A program made the position numbers and the translations under genes. The notes below the pieces were generated by a model. The model was given only the letters and a program-made list of their open reading frames with translations, did not search any database and was not told the origin of the DNA. A DNA stretch of 64,000 nucleotides. Source: Streptococcus mitis. Its GTDB lineage: Bacteria > Bacillota > Bacilli > Lactobacillales > Streptococcaceae. Each line of letters starts with the position of its first letter. Position 1 is the first letter of the stretch. Shown here in pieces: positions 9,083 through 18,394 of the stretch. The stretch spans positions 62,001 to 126,000 of the forward strand of contig NZ_PKIE01000003.1 of NCBI RefSeq assembly GCF_002860865.1, given 5' to 3'.

Positions 9083-10105
9083 ATGGCAAATAAAAATGCG
9101 TACGCTCAATCTGGTGTGGATGTTGAAGCGGGTTATGAAGTTGTTGAACGAATCAAAAAGCACGTGGCTCGTACGGAGCGTGCAGGTGTCATGGGAGCTC
9201 TGGGTGGCTTTGGTGGTATGTTTGACCTTTCAAAGACTGGGGTTAAAGAACCCGTCTTGATTTCAGGAACTGATGGTGTCGGAACCAAGCTCATGTTGGC
9301 TATCAAGTACGACAAGCATGACACGATTGGGCAGGACTGTGTGGCCATGTGTGTCAATGATATCATTGCTGCAGGTGCGGAGCCCCTCTATTTCCTTGAC
9401 TACGTAGCGACAGGGAAGAATGAACCAGCTAAGCTAGAACAAGTTGTCGCTGGTGTGGCAGAAGGTTGTGTGCAGGCAGGCGCTGCCCTCATTGGTGGGG
9501 AAACGGCTGAAATGCCTGGCATGTACGGCGAAGATGACTATGACTTGGCTGGTTTTGCGGTTGGTGTGGCTGAAAAATCTCAAATCATTGACGGTTCAAA
9601 GGTGGCAGAAGGAGATGTTCTTCTTGGACTTGCTTCAAGTGGGATTCATTCCAATGGTTACTCTCTTGTCCGTCGTGTCTTTGCGGATTACACAGGTGAG
9701 GAAATCTTGCCAGAATTGGAAGGCAAGCAACTCAAGGAAGTTCTTCTTGAGCCGACTCGTATCTATGTCAAAGCTGTTTTGCCACTCATCAAGGAAGAGT
9801 TGGTCAACGGTATTGCCCACATCACTGGTGGTGGCTTTATCGAAAATGTCCCTCGTATGTTTGCAGCTGACTTGGCTGCTGAGATTGAGGAAGACAAGGT
9901 TCCCGTGCTTCCAATTTTCAAAGTCCTTGAAAAATATGGTAAAATCAAACATGAAGAAATGTTTGAAATCTTCAATATGGGTGTGGGACTCATGCTGGCA
10001 GTTAGCCCTGAAAATGTAGGTAGTGTCAAAGAATTGCTGGATGAACCAGTCTATGAAATTGGTCGCATCGTCAAGAAAGAAAACGAAAGTGTCATCATCA
10101 AATGA
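9083..10105 (+). CDS. purM: PurM, phosphoribosylformylglycinamidine cyclo-ligase (AIR synthase)
   Basis: 340 residues. It closes the imidazole ring, converting FGAM and ATP to AIR. The AIRS family N-terminal half contains [16 protein letters not shown] and GGETAEMPG. The C-terminal half contains HITGGGF and FNMGVGL. The AAAGGAAC ribosome site precedes the start. The stop overlaps the purN start by four bases (ATGA), which suggests translational coupling. The upstream 320-base gap is unusual within this cluster and holds a start duplication, two hairpins and a BOX element. Confidence 0.97.
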   Translation: MANKNAYAQSGVDVEAGYEVVERIKKHVARTERAGVMGALGGFGGMFDLSKTGVKEPVLISGTDGVGTKLMLAIKYDKHDTIGQDCVAMCVNDIIAAGAEPLYFLDYVATGKNEPAKLEQVVAGVAEGCVQAGAALIGGETAEMPGMYGEDDYDLAGFAVGVAEKSQIIDGSKVAEGDVLLGLASSGIHSNGYSLVRRVFADYTGEEILPELEGKQLKEVLLEPTRIYVKAVLPLIKEELVNGIAHITGGGFIENVPRMFAADLAAEIEEDKVPVLPIFKVLEKYGKIKHEEMFEIFNMGVGLMLAVSPENVGSVKELLDEPVYEIGRIVKKENESVIIK

Positions 10106-10653
10106 AAAAAATAGCGGTTTTTGCCTCAGGCAATGGCTCGAATTTTCAGGTGATTGCCGAAGAATTTCCGGTTGAGTTTGTCTTTTCAGACCATCGTGAC
10201 GCCTATGTGCTCGAGCGTGCAGACAAGCTCGGTGTTCTGTCCTATGCTTTTGAACTCAAGGAGTTTGAGAGCAAGGTAGACTACGAAGCGGCCCTTGTCG
10301 AACTCTTGGAAGAACACCAGATTGACTTGGTTTGTCTAGCAGGCTACATGAAAATCGTTGGGCCAACCTTATTGGCGGCTTATGAAGGTCGGATTATCAA
10401 CATTCATCCAGCCTACTTGCCAGAATTTCCAGGAGCTCATGGGATTGAGGATGCTTGGAATGCTGGTGTGGATCAGTCTGGTGTGACCATTCACTGGGTG
10501 GATTCAGGTGTGGATACGGGAAAAGTTATCAAACAAGTACGTGTACCACGATTAGCTGATGATACCATTGACAGTTTTGAAGAACGGATTCATGAAGCGG
10601 AATATCAGCTCTATCCAGAAGTGTTGGAATGTTTGGGAGTAGGGAGAAGATAA
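10102..10653 (+). CDS. purN: PurN, phosphoribosylglycinamide formyltransferase
   Basis: 183 residues. It uses 10-formyl-tetrahydrofolate to formylate GAR to FGAR. The formyltransferase fold shows the N-terminal SGNGSNFQ phosphate loop, the catalytic Asn and His in INIHPAYLP, and the catalytic Asp in the [10 protein letters not shown] segment. It overlaps purM by four bases. Confidence 0.96.
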   Translation: MKKIAVFASGNGSNFQVIAEEFPVEFVFSDHRDAYVLERADKLGVLSYAFELKEFESKVDYEAALVELLEEHQIDLVCLAGYMKIVGPTLLAAYEGRIINIHPAYLPEFPGAHGIEDAWNAGVDQSGVTIHWVDSGVDTGKVIKQVRVPRLADDTIDSFEERIHEAEYQLYPEVLECLGVGRR

Positions 10654-10697
10654 GAAGTAAATCAAATTTTGATTGTGCAATCTTGCTAGGAGAAAAA

Positions 10698-11162
10698 ATG
10701 ATTGAGATAAAATTAGTAGATGAGAGCAGTTTTCAGGCAGTGCTGGATTTGAAAATATCTGAAGCTGATGAACGAGCACGTTTCGTGTCTCCAAATGTAC
10801 GCTCTTTAGCTGACGCATGGCTCTACCGAGAGAATGGGGATGTGTTTCCAATGGCAATTTATTGGAATGAGCTTGTAGTTGGTTTTCTCCTGTTGGAAAT
10901 AGATAAGGATGAAGCGGAATACTTTATCTGGCGGATAATGATTGGCCAGCAGTACCAAGGAAGAGGTTATGGACGAAAAGCCGTGGAAGTTCTGATCAAA
11001 AAGGCTCAGATGGATAGCGATTGCAATCATATTATCGCAGATTATGTGGTTGGAAATGAAAAAATGAAGCACCTGTTGACTAGTTTGGGTTTTCAGGAAA
11101 CAGAATTTATAGAAGAAAATAATGAAGTCGCTATGCGCTTGGACCTAAAGAAAGAGGAATAG
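10698..11162 (+). CDS. GNAT-family N-acetyltransferase
   Basis: 154 residues. A GNAT fold is supported by the acetyl-CoA-binding motif A segment IGQQYQGRGYGRKAVEVL in the C-terminal half. The substrate is unknown. ATG 10698 is chosen because it follows a CTAGGAG ribosome site. A longer reading back into purN would lack one. It lies in the purine operon between purN and the broken purH copy, so it is probably an accessory gene carried with the vanZ insertion rather than a purine enzyme. Confidence 0.8.
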   Translation: MIEIKLVDESSFQAVLDLKISEADERARFVSPNVRSLADAWLYRENGDVFPMAIYWNELVVGFLLLEIDKDEAEYFIWRIMIGQQYQGRGYGRKAVEVLIKKAQMDSDCNHIIADYVVGNEKMKHLLTSLGFQETEFIEENNEVAMRLDLKKEE

Positions 11163-11163
11163 A

Positions 11164-11389
11164 ATGACGAAAAAAGCTTTAATCAGTATCTCAAACAAAG
11201 ATGGTATTGTTGAATTTGCCCAAGAACTTAAAAAAACTCGGTTGGGACATCATCTCAACAGGTGGAACCAAGGTTGCCCTTGATAATACTGGGGTGAGCA
11301 CCATTGCCATTGATGATTCATATGATATCTTTGATTCAAAATTGGAGTCAGTGATTGTTGAAGACGGCTTCAAACGGAGGTATTTGTAA
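11164..11389 (+). pseudogene. Truncated, frameshifted 5' copy of purH
   Basis: The first roughly 150 bases closely resemble the start of purH (11923 onward). The frames give [24 protein letters not shown] and then, after a one-base expansion of an A run near 11228, [15 protein letters not shown]. Similarity ends around 11317 after AIDD. The rest of the frame, [12 protein letters not shown] and onward to 11389, is unrelated to PurH. The stop TAA overlaps the vanZ ATG. The fragment cannot make a functional enzyme. Confidence 0.8.
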
Positions 11390-11898
11390 TGTTAGAATCT
11401 AAAAAAACAACTCGATATGTATTTTATGTCTATCTGATGTTATTAACTTGGGGAATCTTATTTAAGTTTGAAACTAATCCTGAATTTATAGCATTTTTCT
11501 TAGCTCCAAGGTACATCAATTGGATTCCATTTTCAGAACCACTAATAGTAGATGGAAAAATTGTTTTTGCTGAAATGTTATTTAATCTGATTTCCTTTAT
11601 TCCATTAGGTGTTTGTTTCCCTCTGATAAAAACTAATTTATCTAATTTAAAAATAGTCGGGACAGGTTTTTTAATTAGTTTATTGTTTGAGTGCTTACAG
11701 TATATTTTAGCAATAGGTATAACAGATATAACGGATTTGGCTTTAAATACGCTAGGTGTTTGTGTAGGCTTACTGATTTATCAAATTTTTATAAGAGTGT
11801 TCAAATCACAGACTAGAAAATGGGTCAATATCTTAGGTATGCTTAGCCTTGGTTTTGCTTATTTTGTTTTACTGTTACTGCATTTAATTGGTGTTTAA
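11389..11898 (+). CDS. VanZ-family membrane protein
   Basis: 169 residues with about four or five membrane segments. VanZ-like features include NWIPFSEP, a central ISFIPLGVCFP loop and the FECLQYIL..G..DITDLALNTLG segment typical of the family. VanZ confers low-level teicoplanin resistance in enterococci, but most family members have no defined role, and none is claimed here. The gene is AT-rich compared with its pur neighbours. It is preceded by GGAGG at 11376-11380 and lies between a broken and an intact purH, which indicates an insertion. The same family occurs at this position in pneumococci. Confidence 0.85.
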   Translation: MLESKKTTRYVFYVYLMLLTWGILFKFETNPEFIAFFLAPRYINWIPFSEPLIVDGKIVFAEMLFNLISFIPLGVCFPLIKTNLSNLKIVGTGFLISLLFECLQYILAIGITDITDLALNTLGVCVGLLIYQIFIRVFKSQTRKWVNILGMLSLGFAYFVLLLLHLIGV

Positions 11899-11922
11899 CT
11901 AATGATTAAAAAGGAGAATATA

Positions 11923-13470
11923 ATGACTAAACGCGCCTTAATCAGCGTCTCAGACAAAGTGGGCATTGTTGAATTTGCCCAAGAACTTAAAAAACTTGGT
12001 TGGGAGATTATCTCGACTGGTGGAACCAAGGTTGCCCTTGATACTGCTGGTGTGGACACCATTGCGATTGATGATGTGACTGGTTTTCCAGAAATGATGG
12101 ACGGTCGTGTTAAGACACTTCATCCAAACATCCACGGTGGACTCCTCGCTCGTCGTGATTTGGATAGCCATTTAGAAGCGGCTAAGGACAATCAGATTGA
12201 GCTTATCGATCTTGTTGTAGTTAACCTTTACCCATTTAAGGAAACCATCCTCAAACCAGATGTGACTTATGCTGATGCAGTGGAGAACATCGATATCGGT
12301 GGGCCATCTATGCTTCGCTCAGCTGCGAAAAATCATGCTAGCGTAACAGTTGTGGTAGATCCAGCTGACTACGCAGTGGTTCTTGACGAATTGGTAGAAA
12401 ATGGTGAGACTACTTACGAAACTCGCCAACGTTTGGCAGCCAAGGTTTTCCGTCACACAGCGGCTTATGATGCTTTGATTGCAGAGTATTTCACAACTCA
12501 AGTGGGTGAAAGCAAACCTGAAAAGCTCACTTTGACTTATGACCTCAAGCAGGCCATGCGATATGGGGAAAATCCTCAACAGGATGCATATTTCTACCAA
12601 AAAGCCTTGCCGACTGACTACTCGATTGCATCTGCTAAACAGCTTAACGGGAAAGAATTGTCATTCAACAATATCCGCGATGCGGATGCAGCTATTCGTA
12701 TCATCCGTGACTTCAAAGATCGTCCAACCGTTGTGGCTCTCAAACACATGAACCCGTGCGGTATCGGTCAGGCTAATGACATTGAGACTGCTTGGGACTA
12801 CGCTTATGAGTCTGATCCAGTGTCTATCTTCGGTGGAATTGTCGTTCTCAACCGTGAGGTGGATGCTGCGACAGCTGAGAAGATGCATGGTGTATTCCTT
12901 GAAATCATCATTGCACCAAGCTATACGGATGAAGCGCTAGACATTTTGACCAATAAAAAGAAAAACTTGCGTATCCTTGCCTTGCCATTTGATGCTCAAG
13001 AGGCTAGCGAAGTGGAAGCAGAATACACAGGTGTAGTTGGTGGACTTCTGGTGCAAAACCAAGATGTGGTCAAGGAAAGCCCAGCCGATTGGCAAGTGGT
13101 GACCAAACGCCAACCAACTGAGACAGAAGCAACTGCTCTTGAATTTGCTTGGAAGGCCATCAAGTACGTGAAATCAAACGGTATCATTGTGACCAACGAC
13201 CACATGACACTTGGTGTTGGCCCGGGTCAAACCAATCGTGTGGCCTCTGTGCGTATTGCCATTGAACAAGCTAAAAATCGTCTTGACGGAGCTGTGCTTG
13301 CTTCCGATGCCTTCTTCCCATTTGCCGATAACGTGGAAGAAATCGCTAAAGCAGGTATTAAGGCCATCATCCAGCCGGGAGGCTCCGTCCGTGACCAAGA
13401 ATCCATTGAAGCAGCGAACAAGTATGGCTTGACTATGGTCTTCACAGGAGTGAGACATTTTAGACATTAA
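11923..13470 (+). CDS. purH: PurH, bifunctional AICAR formyltransferase / IMP cyclohydrolase
   Basis: 515 residues. It performs the last two steps to IMP. The N-terminal MGS-like domain (about 1-140) is the cyclohydrolase ([18 protein letters not shown]). The rest is the AICAR transformylase with the KHMNPCG motif. ATG 11923 follows AAAAAGGAGA and gives the standard start. An in-frame ATG at 11902 is not needed. A terminator follows at 13478, ending this transcription unit. Confidence 0.97.
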   Translation: MTKRALISVSDKVGIVEFAQELKKLGWEIISTGGTKVALDTAGVDTIAIDDVTGFPEMMDGRVKTLHPNIHGGLLARRDLDSHLEAAKDNQIELIDLVVVNLYPFKETILKPDVTYADAVENIDIGGPSMLRSAAKNHASVTVVVDPADYAVVLDELVENGETTYETRQRLAAKVFRHTAAYDALIAEYFTTQVGESKPEKLTLTYDLKQAMRYGENPQQDAYFYQKALPTDYSIASAKQLNGKELSFNNIRDADAAIRIIRDFKDRPTVVALKHMNPCGIGQANDIETAWDYAYESDPVSIFGGIVVLNREVDAATAEKMHGVFLEIIIAPSYTDEALDILTNKKKNLRILALPFDAQEASEVEAEYTGVVGGLLVQNQDVVKESPADWQVVTKRQPTETEATALEFAWKAIKYVKSNGIIVTNDHMTLGVGPGQTNRVASVRIAIEQAKNRLDGAVLASDAFFPFADNVEEIAKAGIKAIIQPGGSVRDQESIEAANKYGLTMVFTGVRHFRH

Positions 13471-13477
13471 GAATGCT

Positions 13478-13508
13478 AAAGGGAAGAAAACAGTTTCTTT
13501 CCTTTTTT
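13478..13508 (+). terminator. Intrinsic terminator after purH
   Basis: AAAGGGAAGAAA (13478-13489) pairs with TTTCTTTCCTTT (13494-13505) over 12 positions with one G-T, around an ACAG loop. The T run continues to 13508. purD therefore starts a new transcription unit. Confidence 0.8.
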
Positions 13509-13536
13509 GCGTAAAAATGCGGAGTGAAACAAGATT

Positions 13537-13559
13537 AAAACGAACGTTTGTGATATAAT
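13537..13559 (+). promoter_or_regulatory. PurBox-like site and extended -10 promoter of purD
   Basis: AAAACGAACGTTTG (13537-13550) carries the CGAAC PurBox core. It abuts TGATATAAT, an extended -10 (TG 13551-13552, TATAAT 13554-13559), and no good -35 is visible. That arrangement fits a promoter activated by a factor bound just upstream, as PurR does in lactococci. Confidence 0.65.
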
Positions 13560-13590
13560 GTTAGTAAATAATTCGCAAAGAGGTTGAGAG

Positions 13591-14853
13591 ATGAAGCTGT
13601 TAGTTGTCGGTTCGGGTGGTCGTGAACATGCGATTGCTAAGAAGTTGCTTGAGTCAAAAGAGGTAGAAAAGGTTTTTGTTGCCCCTGGGAATGACGGGAT
13701 GACCTTGGATGGTTTGGAATTGGTAAATATCTCTATTTCCGAACATTCTAAATTGATTGAGTTTGCAAAAGCCAACGATATTGCTTGGTCATTTATCGGG
13801 CCAGATGATGCCCTTGCTGCTGGTATCGTGGATGATTTTAATGCAGCTGGTCTCAAAGCCTTTGGTCCGACAAGATTGGCAGCTGAGCTAGAGTGGTCCA
13901 AAGATTTTGCTAAGGAAATCATGGTCAAATATGGCGTTCCGACAGCAGCCTATGGCACATTCTCAGATTTCGAGGAAGCCAAGGCCTATATCGAAAAGCA
14001 GGGTGCGCCTATCGTCGTCAAGGCGGATGGCTTGGCGCTTGGGAAGGGTGTCGTCGTTGCTGAGACGGTTGAGCAAGCGGTCGAAGCCGCTCACGAGATG
14101 CTTTTGGACAATAAATTCGGTGACTCAGGTGCGCGTGTGGTCATCGAGGAATTCCTCGACGGTGAGGAGTTCTCTCTCTTTGCCTTTGTCAATGGGGACA
14201 AGTTCTACATTATGCCAACGGCTCAGGATCACAAACGTGCCTATGATGGCGACAAGGGCCCTAACACGGGAGGGATGGGTGCCTATGCGCCAGTTCCACA
14301 CTTGCCACAGAGCGTGGTTGCCACAGCGGTTGAGACTATTGTCAAGCCAGTCCTAGAGGGGATGATTAAGGAAGGTCGCCCTTATCTGGGTGTTCTTTAT
14401 GCGGGGCTTATCTTGACAGCTGATGGACCTAAGGTTATCGAGTTTAACGCTCGTTTCGGAGATCCAGAAACGCAAATTATCTTGCCTCGTCTGACATCTG
14501 ACTTTGCACAAAATATTACGGATATCCTCGATGGCAAGGAGCCAAACATCACCTGGACTGACAAGGGTGTGACTCTGGGTGTGGTTGTCGCATCCAATGG
14601 TTACCCGCTAGAATATGAAAAGGGTGTTGAATTGCCAACCAAGACAGAAGGCGACATCATCACCTACTATGCAGGGACTAAGTTTTCGGAAAATAGCAGA
14701 GCACTGCTGTCAAATGGCGGACGTGTCTATATGCTCGTCACCACAGCAGACACCGTCAAAGAATCCCAAAACACCATCTACAGCGAACTTAACAAACAAA
14801 ACACAGAAGGCCTCTTCTACAGAACAGATATCGGAAGCAAGGCGATTCGATAA
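13591..14853 (+). CDS. purD: PurD, phosphoribosylamine-glycine ligase (GAR synthetase)
   Basis: 420 residues. It joins phosphoribosylamine and glycine using ATP. The order is an N-terminal pre-ATP-grasp domain (VVGSGGREHAI at the start), an ATP-grasp domain (KADGLALGKGVVVA, GPNTGGMGAY, EFNARFGDPETQ) and a C-terminal domain. An AGAGGTTGAG ribosome site precedes the ATG. It is the first gene of the second pur transcription unit. A 189-base structured gap separates it from purE. Confidence 0.96.
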   Translation: MKLLVVGSGGREHAIAKKLLESKEVEKVFVAPGNDGMTLDGLELVNISISEHSKLIEFAKANDIAWSFIGPDDALAAGIVDDFNAAGLKAFGPTRLAAELEWSKDFAKEIMVKYGVPTAAYGTFSDFEEAKAYIEKQGAPIVVKADGLALGKGVVVAETVEQAVEAAHEMLLDNKFGDSGARVVIEEFLDGEEFSLFAFVNGDKFYIMPTAQDHKRAYDGDKGPNTGGMGAYAPVPHLPQSVVATAVETIVKPVLEGMIKEGRPYLGVLYAGLILTADGPKVIEFNARFGDPETQIILPRLTSDFAQNITDILDGKEPNITWTDKGVTLGVVVASNGYPLEYEKGVELPTKTEGDIITYYAGTKFSENSRALLSNGGRVYMLVTTADTVKESQNTIYSELNKQNTEGLFYRTDIGSKAIR

Positions 14854-14866
14854 AGATATAAGAAAA

Positions 14867-15019
14867 GGCGACGTAGTCGCCAAACACGATAATGGTCGCC
14901 GTGGTGAAAAGACCAGAACAGATTCTGTTCTGGTCGGGGGAAAATTTGAGACCTTAGGCTCAAAGTTTAGGAATGAAACCGAAGGTTTGCTTCCGTCCCC
15001 ACCACCTAAGACCATTATC
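14867..15019 (+). ncRNA. Candidate structured RNA element between purD and purE
   Basis: A first hairpin is GGCGAC/GTCGCC (14867-14881). It is followed by a closed multi-branch structure. GATAATGGTC (14888-14897) and GTGGTG (14901-14906) pair with GACCATTATC (15010-15019) and CACCAC (15000-15005). Inside are three hairpins: GACCAGAACA/TGTTCTGGTC (14911-14935), TTTGAG/CTCAAA (14945-14964) and AAACC/GGTTT (14976-14988). It ends 23 bases before the purE ATG, with no terminator T run. It could be a cis-acting mRNA element or a dispersed pneumococcal-type repeat. I cannot assign it to a named family. Confidence 0.5.
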
Positions 15020-15042
15020 AAAAAAGAAGAAAAGGAAAAATT

Positions 15043-15534
15043 ATGACTAAACCAATTATTTCCATCATCATGGGCTCCAAATCCGACTGGGCAACCATGC
15101 AAAAAACAGCTGAAGTCCTAGACCGCTTCGGCGTTGCTTACGAAAAGAAAGTTGTCTCTGCCCACCGCACACCAGATCTCATGTTCAAGCATGCAGAAGA
15201 GGCCCGTAGCCGTGGCATCAAGGTTATCATCGCAGGTGCAGGTGGCGCAGCTCACTTGCCGGGCATGGTAGCGGCAAAAACCACTCTTCCAGTCATCGGG
15301 GTACCTGTCAAATCACGTGCACTTAGTGGCGTGGACTCGCTCTACTCCATCGTACAGATGCCGGGTGGGGTGCCTGTTGCGACAATGGCTATCGGTGAAG
15401 CTGGTGCGACAAACGCAGCCCTCTTTGCCCTCCGTCTCCTTTCAGTAGAGGATCAGACTGTTGCGACAGCATTGGCAGATTTTGCAGAAGAACAAGGAAA
15501 AATCGCAGAGGAGTCTACAAATGAGCTCATCTAA
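15043..15534 (+). CDS. purE: PurE, N5-carboxyaminoimidazole ribonucleotide mutase
   Basis: 163 residues. Class I PurE moves the carboxylate of N5-CAIR to give CAIR. The motifs [17 protein letters not shown] and [12 protein letters not shown] are clear. The AAAAGGAAAAATT ribosome site follows the structured element. The stop lies inside purK (14-base overlap), so the pair is translationally coupled. Confidence 0.96.
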   Translation: MTKPIISIIMGSKSDWATMQKTAEVLDRFGVAYEKKVVSAHRTPDLMFKHAEEARSRGIKVIIAGAGGAAHLPGMVAAKTTLPVIGVPVKSRALSGVDSLYSIVQMPGGVPVATMAIGEAGATNAALFALRLLSVEDQTVATALADFAEEQGKIAEESTNELI

Positions 15535-16594
15535 AACAATCGGCATTATCGGTGGTGGTCAACTGGGTCAGATGATGGCCATTTCTGCTATCTATATGGG
15601 TCACAAGGTTATCGCGCTGGATCCTGCGGCGGATTGCCCGGCCTCTCGCGTTGCGGAAATCATCGTGGCTCCTTATGACGATGTGGATGCCCTTCGTCAG
15701 CTGGCGGACCGCTGTGATGTTCTCACTTATGAATTTGAAAATGTCGATGCTGACGGTTTGGATACTGTCATTAAGGATGGACAACTTCCTCAGGGGACAG
15801 ACCTACTTCGCATTTCTCAAAATCGGATTTTTGAAAAGGACTTCCTCTTAAACAAGGCACAAGTCACTGTGGCTCCTTACAAGGTTGTGAATTCTAGTCA
15901 AGACTTGGCGGAGATTGACCTGTCCAAAAACTATGTCCTAAAGACTGCGACTGGTGGCTACGATGGGCATGGGCAAAAGGTCATTCGTTCAGAAGCAGAC
16001 TTGGAAGAAGCCTATGAACTAGCAGACTCAGCAGACTGCGTTTTGGAAGAATTTGTCAACTTCGACCTTGAAATTTCTGTTATTGTATCAGGAAATGGCA
16101 AGGATGTGATAGTTTTCCCAGTTCAGGAAAATATCCACCGAAACAACATTCTTTCAAAAACCATTGTGCCAGCCCGTATTTCAGAAAGTTTAGCTGAAAA
16201 AGCTAAAGCCATGGCAGTACGAATTGCTGAACAGCTGAACTTGTCTGGCACCCTTTGCGTGGAAATGTTTGCGACAGCTGATGATATCGTGGTCAATGAA
16301 ATTGCGCCACGTCCACACAATTCAGGACACTACTCAATCGAAGCCTGTGACTTCTCCCAGTTTGATACTCATATTCTCGGTATTCTCGGAGCACCATTGC
16401 CAGCTATCTACCTACATGCTCCAGCTGTTATGCTCAACGTACTAGGTCAACATGTCGAGATTGCTGAAAAATATGTCACAGAAAATCCAAGCGCCCACCT
16501 CCACATGTATGGTAAAATAGAAGCGAAGTACAACCGCAAGATGGGACATGTGACTTTGTTTAGTGATGTGCCGGATGAGGTGTGGGAACTGTGA
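15521..16594 (+). CDS. purK: PurK, N5-carboxyaminoimidazole ribonucleotide synthase
   Basis: 357 residues. This ATP-grasp enzyme carboxylates AIR with bicarbonate and supplies Pur[13 protein letters not shown] is at the N-terminus, with [12 protein letters not shown] and [13 protein letters not shown] in the ATP-grasp core and [13 protein letters not shown] near the metal site. ATG 15521 follows AGAGGAG and gives the standard start. A longer frame back to 15461 would lie wholly inside purE. Confidence 0.96.
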   Translation: MSSSKTIGIIGGGQLGQMMAISAIYMGHKVIALDPAADCPASRVAEIIVAPYDDVDALRQLADRCDVLTYEFENVDADGLDTVIKDGQLPQGTDLLRISQNRIFEKDFLLNKAQVTVAPYKVVNSSQDLAEIDLSKNYVLKTATGGYDGHGQKVIRSEADLEEAYELADSADCVLEEFVNFDLEISVIVSGNGKDVIVFPVQENIHRNNILSKTIVPARISESLAEKAKAMAVRIAEQLNLSGTLCVEMFATADDIVVNEIAPRPHNSGHYSIEACDFSQFDTHILGILGAPLPAIYLHAPAVMLNVLGQHVEIAEKYVTENPSAHLHMYGKIEAKYNRKMGHVTLFSDVPDEVWEL

Positions 16595-16613
16595 ACGAAA
16601 CATTGGAGTTATT

Positions 16614-18380
16614 ATGAAAATCTCGAATATAAAATTACATAATTGGAAGTCCTTTAAAGATATAGATATAAGTATAAATGATTTAATGATAATTATTGGA
16701 CAAAATAATCATGGAAAATCTAACTTATTATCATCTCTTTTATTCTTCTTTGACGGAATAAAAATTAAGGAGGATGATTATTTCAAAGGGGCTGAGGAGT
16801 TATTTGTTGAGGTCGAATTTAAAGAGTTGACTAATGAAGAGCAAACGACATTTGCAAAATATGTTACTGAAGCTTGTGAGATGAAAGTAAGAAAAACCGT
16901 AAAAATGTCGGGTACTCCTACTTATAATGGTTATACTAAGAGATATTCTGAAGAAAATGCGTGGCTTGAGGATGATGAATTTAAGAAATTACTTAAAAAT
17001 ATTGATCTTGAAAATAGTCCGCTTTCTAAATTAAAAAAAATGATATCCTCTGAATTTGAGGGCAATTCAAAAACTAAGCAAGTTGAAGAGCTAAAAAGCT
17101 TGAGGGAAGAATATATCAGGTCTCATGGTATTAAAAAGAATTATGTTTTAGAAGAGTCAAATTTTTTAGGGAAAGCAAATATTGCACAAGGTTTGCTTGG
17201 TGATGTTTACTATCTTCCGGCCTTGAAAGATACTTCTGATGAATTAAATTTAAAAGCAAGTTCAATGTTCGGTAAATTATATAATGAAATCCTATTATCT
17301 GATGTAAATCAAAATTACTCACAAGCTGTAAAGAATCTGCAAGATGCTATTTCAGTATTGAATCAGAGAAATGGTTCGGTAGAAAAAGAGGAAGATCTAG
17401 ATGAAATTTCAAAATTAGAAAATGACTTGTCAAATCAACTCAAAGACTGGGGAACAGAAGTTAAAATACAATTCAAGACTCCGGATGTGCCAGAGGTTAT
17501 GAAATCTTATATTGAAATCTTGTTTGATGACGGAGTTGAAACTGATATATCTCATAAGGGGAATGGTTTACAGCGTACATTTTACCTGTCTTTGATTAAA
17601 CTTTTAGCTGAAAGATCTAGTAAAGAGGTTGGCGAAAATGAAACCTCCACTAGACAAGCCTCTAAATCAAAATATTTTTTATTTGAGGAACCTGAATTGT
17701 TTCTGCATCCTCAAGCACAAAAGCAATTATTTGATGATTTAGTAAGTTTATCTGAGGGAAACCAGGTCTTTGTTACTACCCACTCTAATAATTTAATTGA
17801 TTTAGAAAAGTATAAATCAATTTGTATTGTGAGAAAGACTGATAGCGGAGAATCTGAAGTTTCAAAGTGTGATGAAGAACTTTTTCAACGAGAAAATGAC
17901 AGGGATAAGTGGAAGTATCTAAATTGGATAAATGCTGAAAGAAGTGAATTGTTTTTTGCTGATAAGGTTATCTTAGTGGAGGGAGATACTGAGGCAGTTA
18001 GCATTCCAAGTATTGCAAAGAAGTTGGGAATCTATAAGCATAGTTTTACTATAATTAATTGTGGAAGTAAGGATAATATTCCACTGTATATGAAGTTGCT
18101 AAATAAATTTAAAATACCTTACGTTGCAATTTATGATGTGGATCATCAAGAAGGGAAGTCTTTAGAAGCTATTGCAGTTTCTGATAGAAGTACAAGAGCA
18201 ATTAGAGAGTGTCTTGATGAAAACTTGGGTTCAACAATTAGTATGGAGAATGATTTTGAAGATGTACTTGGATATAGACCTAGCGGGAACTCAAAACCAC
18301 TGGCAGCATTAGAATGGATTAATAATAATCAAATACCTGTAATGCTGGAAAATAAGATTAACGAAATATATATGAATTAA
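16614..18380 (+). CDS. OLD-family ATP-dependent nuclease (AAA + TOPRIM)
   Basis: 588 residues. The N-terminal SMC/RecF-like ATPase has Walker [12 protein letters not shown] (about residues 28-38), an insertion rich in charged residues, a signature-like [10 protein letters not shown], Walker [13 protein letters not shown] and the switch His in VTTHSNN. The C-terminal TOPRIM domain has [11 protein letters not shown] and YDVDHQEG, the metal-binding acidic clusters. Overcoming-lysogeny-defect nucleases are DNA nucleases, several of them antiphage. No UvrD-like helicase gene is adjacent, so this is a stand-alone class 1 type rather than a Gabija pair. It is AT-rich, starts 19 bases after purK and ends 14 bases before purB, so it is probably expressed with them. 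ATG 16614 follows TTGGAG. Confidence 0.85.
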   Translation: MKISNIKLHNWKSFKDIDISINDLMIIIGQNNHGKSNLLSSLLFFFDGIKIKEDDYFKGAEELFVEVEFKELTNEEQTTFAKYVTEACEMKVRKTVKMSGTPTYNGYTKRYSEENAWLEDDEFKKLLKNIDLENSPLSKLKKMISSEFEGNSKTKQVEELKSLREEYIRSHGIKKNYVLEESNFLGKANIAQGLLGDVYYLPALKDTSDELNLKASSMFGKLYNEILLSDVNQNYSQAVKNLQDAISVLNQRNGSVEKEEDLDEISKLENDLSNQLKDWGTEVKIQFKTPDVPEVMKSYIEILFDDGVETDISHKGNGLQRTFYLSLIKLLAERSSKEVGENETSTRQASKSKYFLFEEPELFLHPQAQKQLFDDLVSLSEGNQVFVTTHSNNLIDLEKYKSICIVRKTDSGESEVSKCDEELFQRENDRDKWKYLNWINAERSELFFADKVILVEGDTEAVSIPSIAKKLGIYKHSFTIINCGSKDNIPLYMKLLNKFKIPYVAIYDVDHQEGKSLEAIAVSDRSTRAIRECLDENLGSTISMENDFEDVLGYRPSGNSKPLAALEWINNNQIPVMLENKINEIYMN

Positions 18381-18394
18381 CAGAGGAGGAAACA

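Noticed and set aside
10552-10857. Minus-strand frame across purN and the GNAT gene
   Set aside because: It overlaps two real genes and has no start signal.
13476-13928. Minus-strand frame across the purD start
   Set aside because: It would cover the purH terminator, the PurBox and the purD promoter, and has no ribosome site.
14615-15046. Plus-strand frame of 143 codons from the end of purD through the gap to purE
   Set aside because: It overlaps purD out of frame and then reads through hairpins. No ribosome site and no protein-like composition.
16614-18380. Gabija defence pair
   Set aside because: The OLD-type nuclease is present but the required UvrD-like helicase gene is not; purB follows directly.
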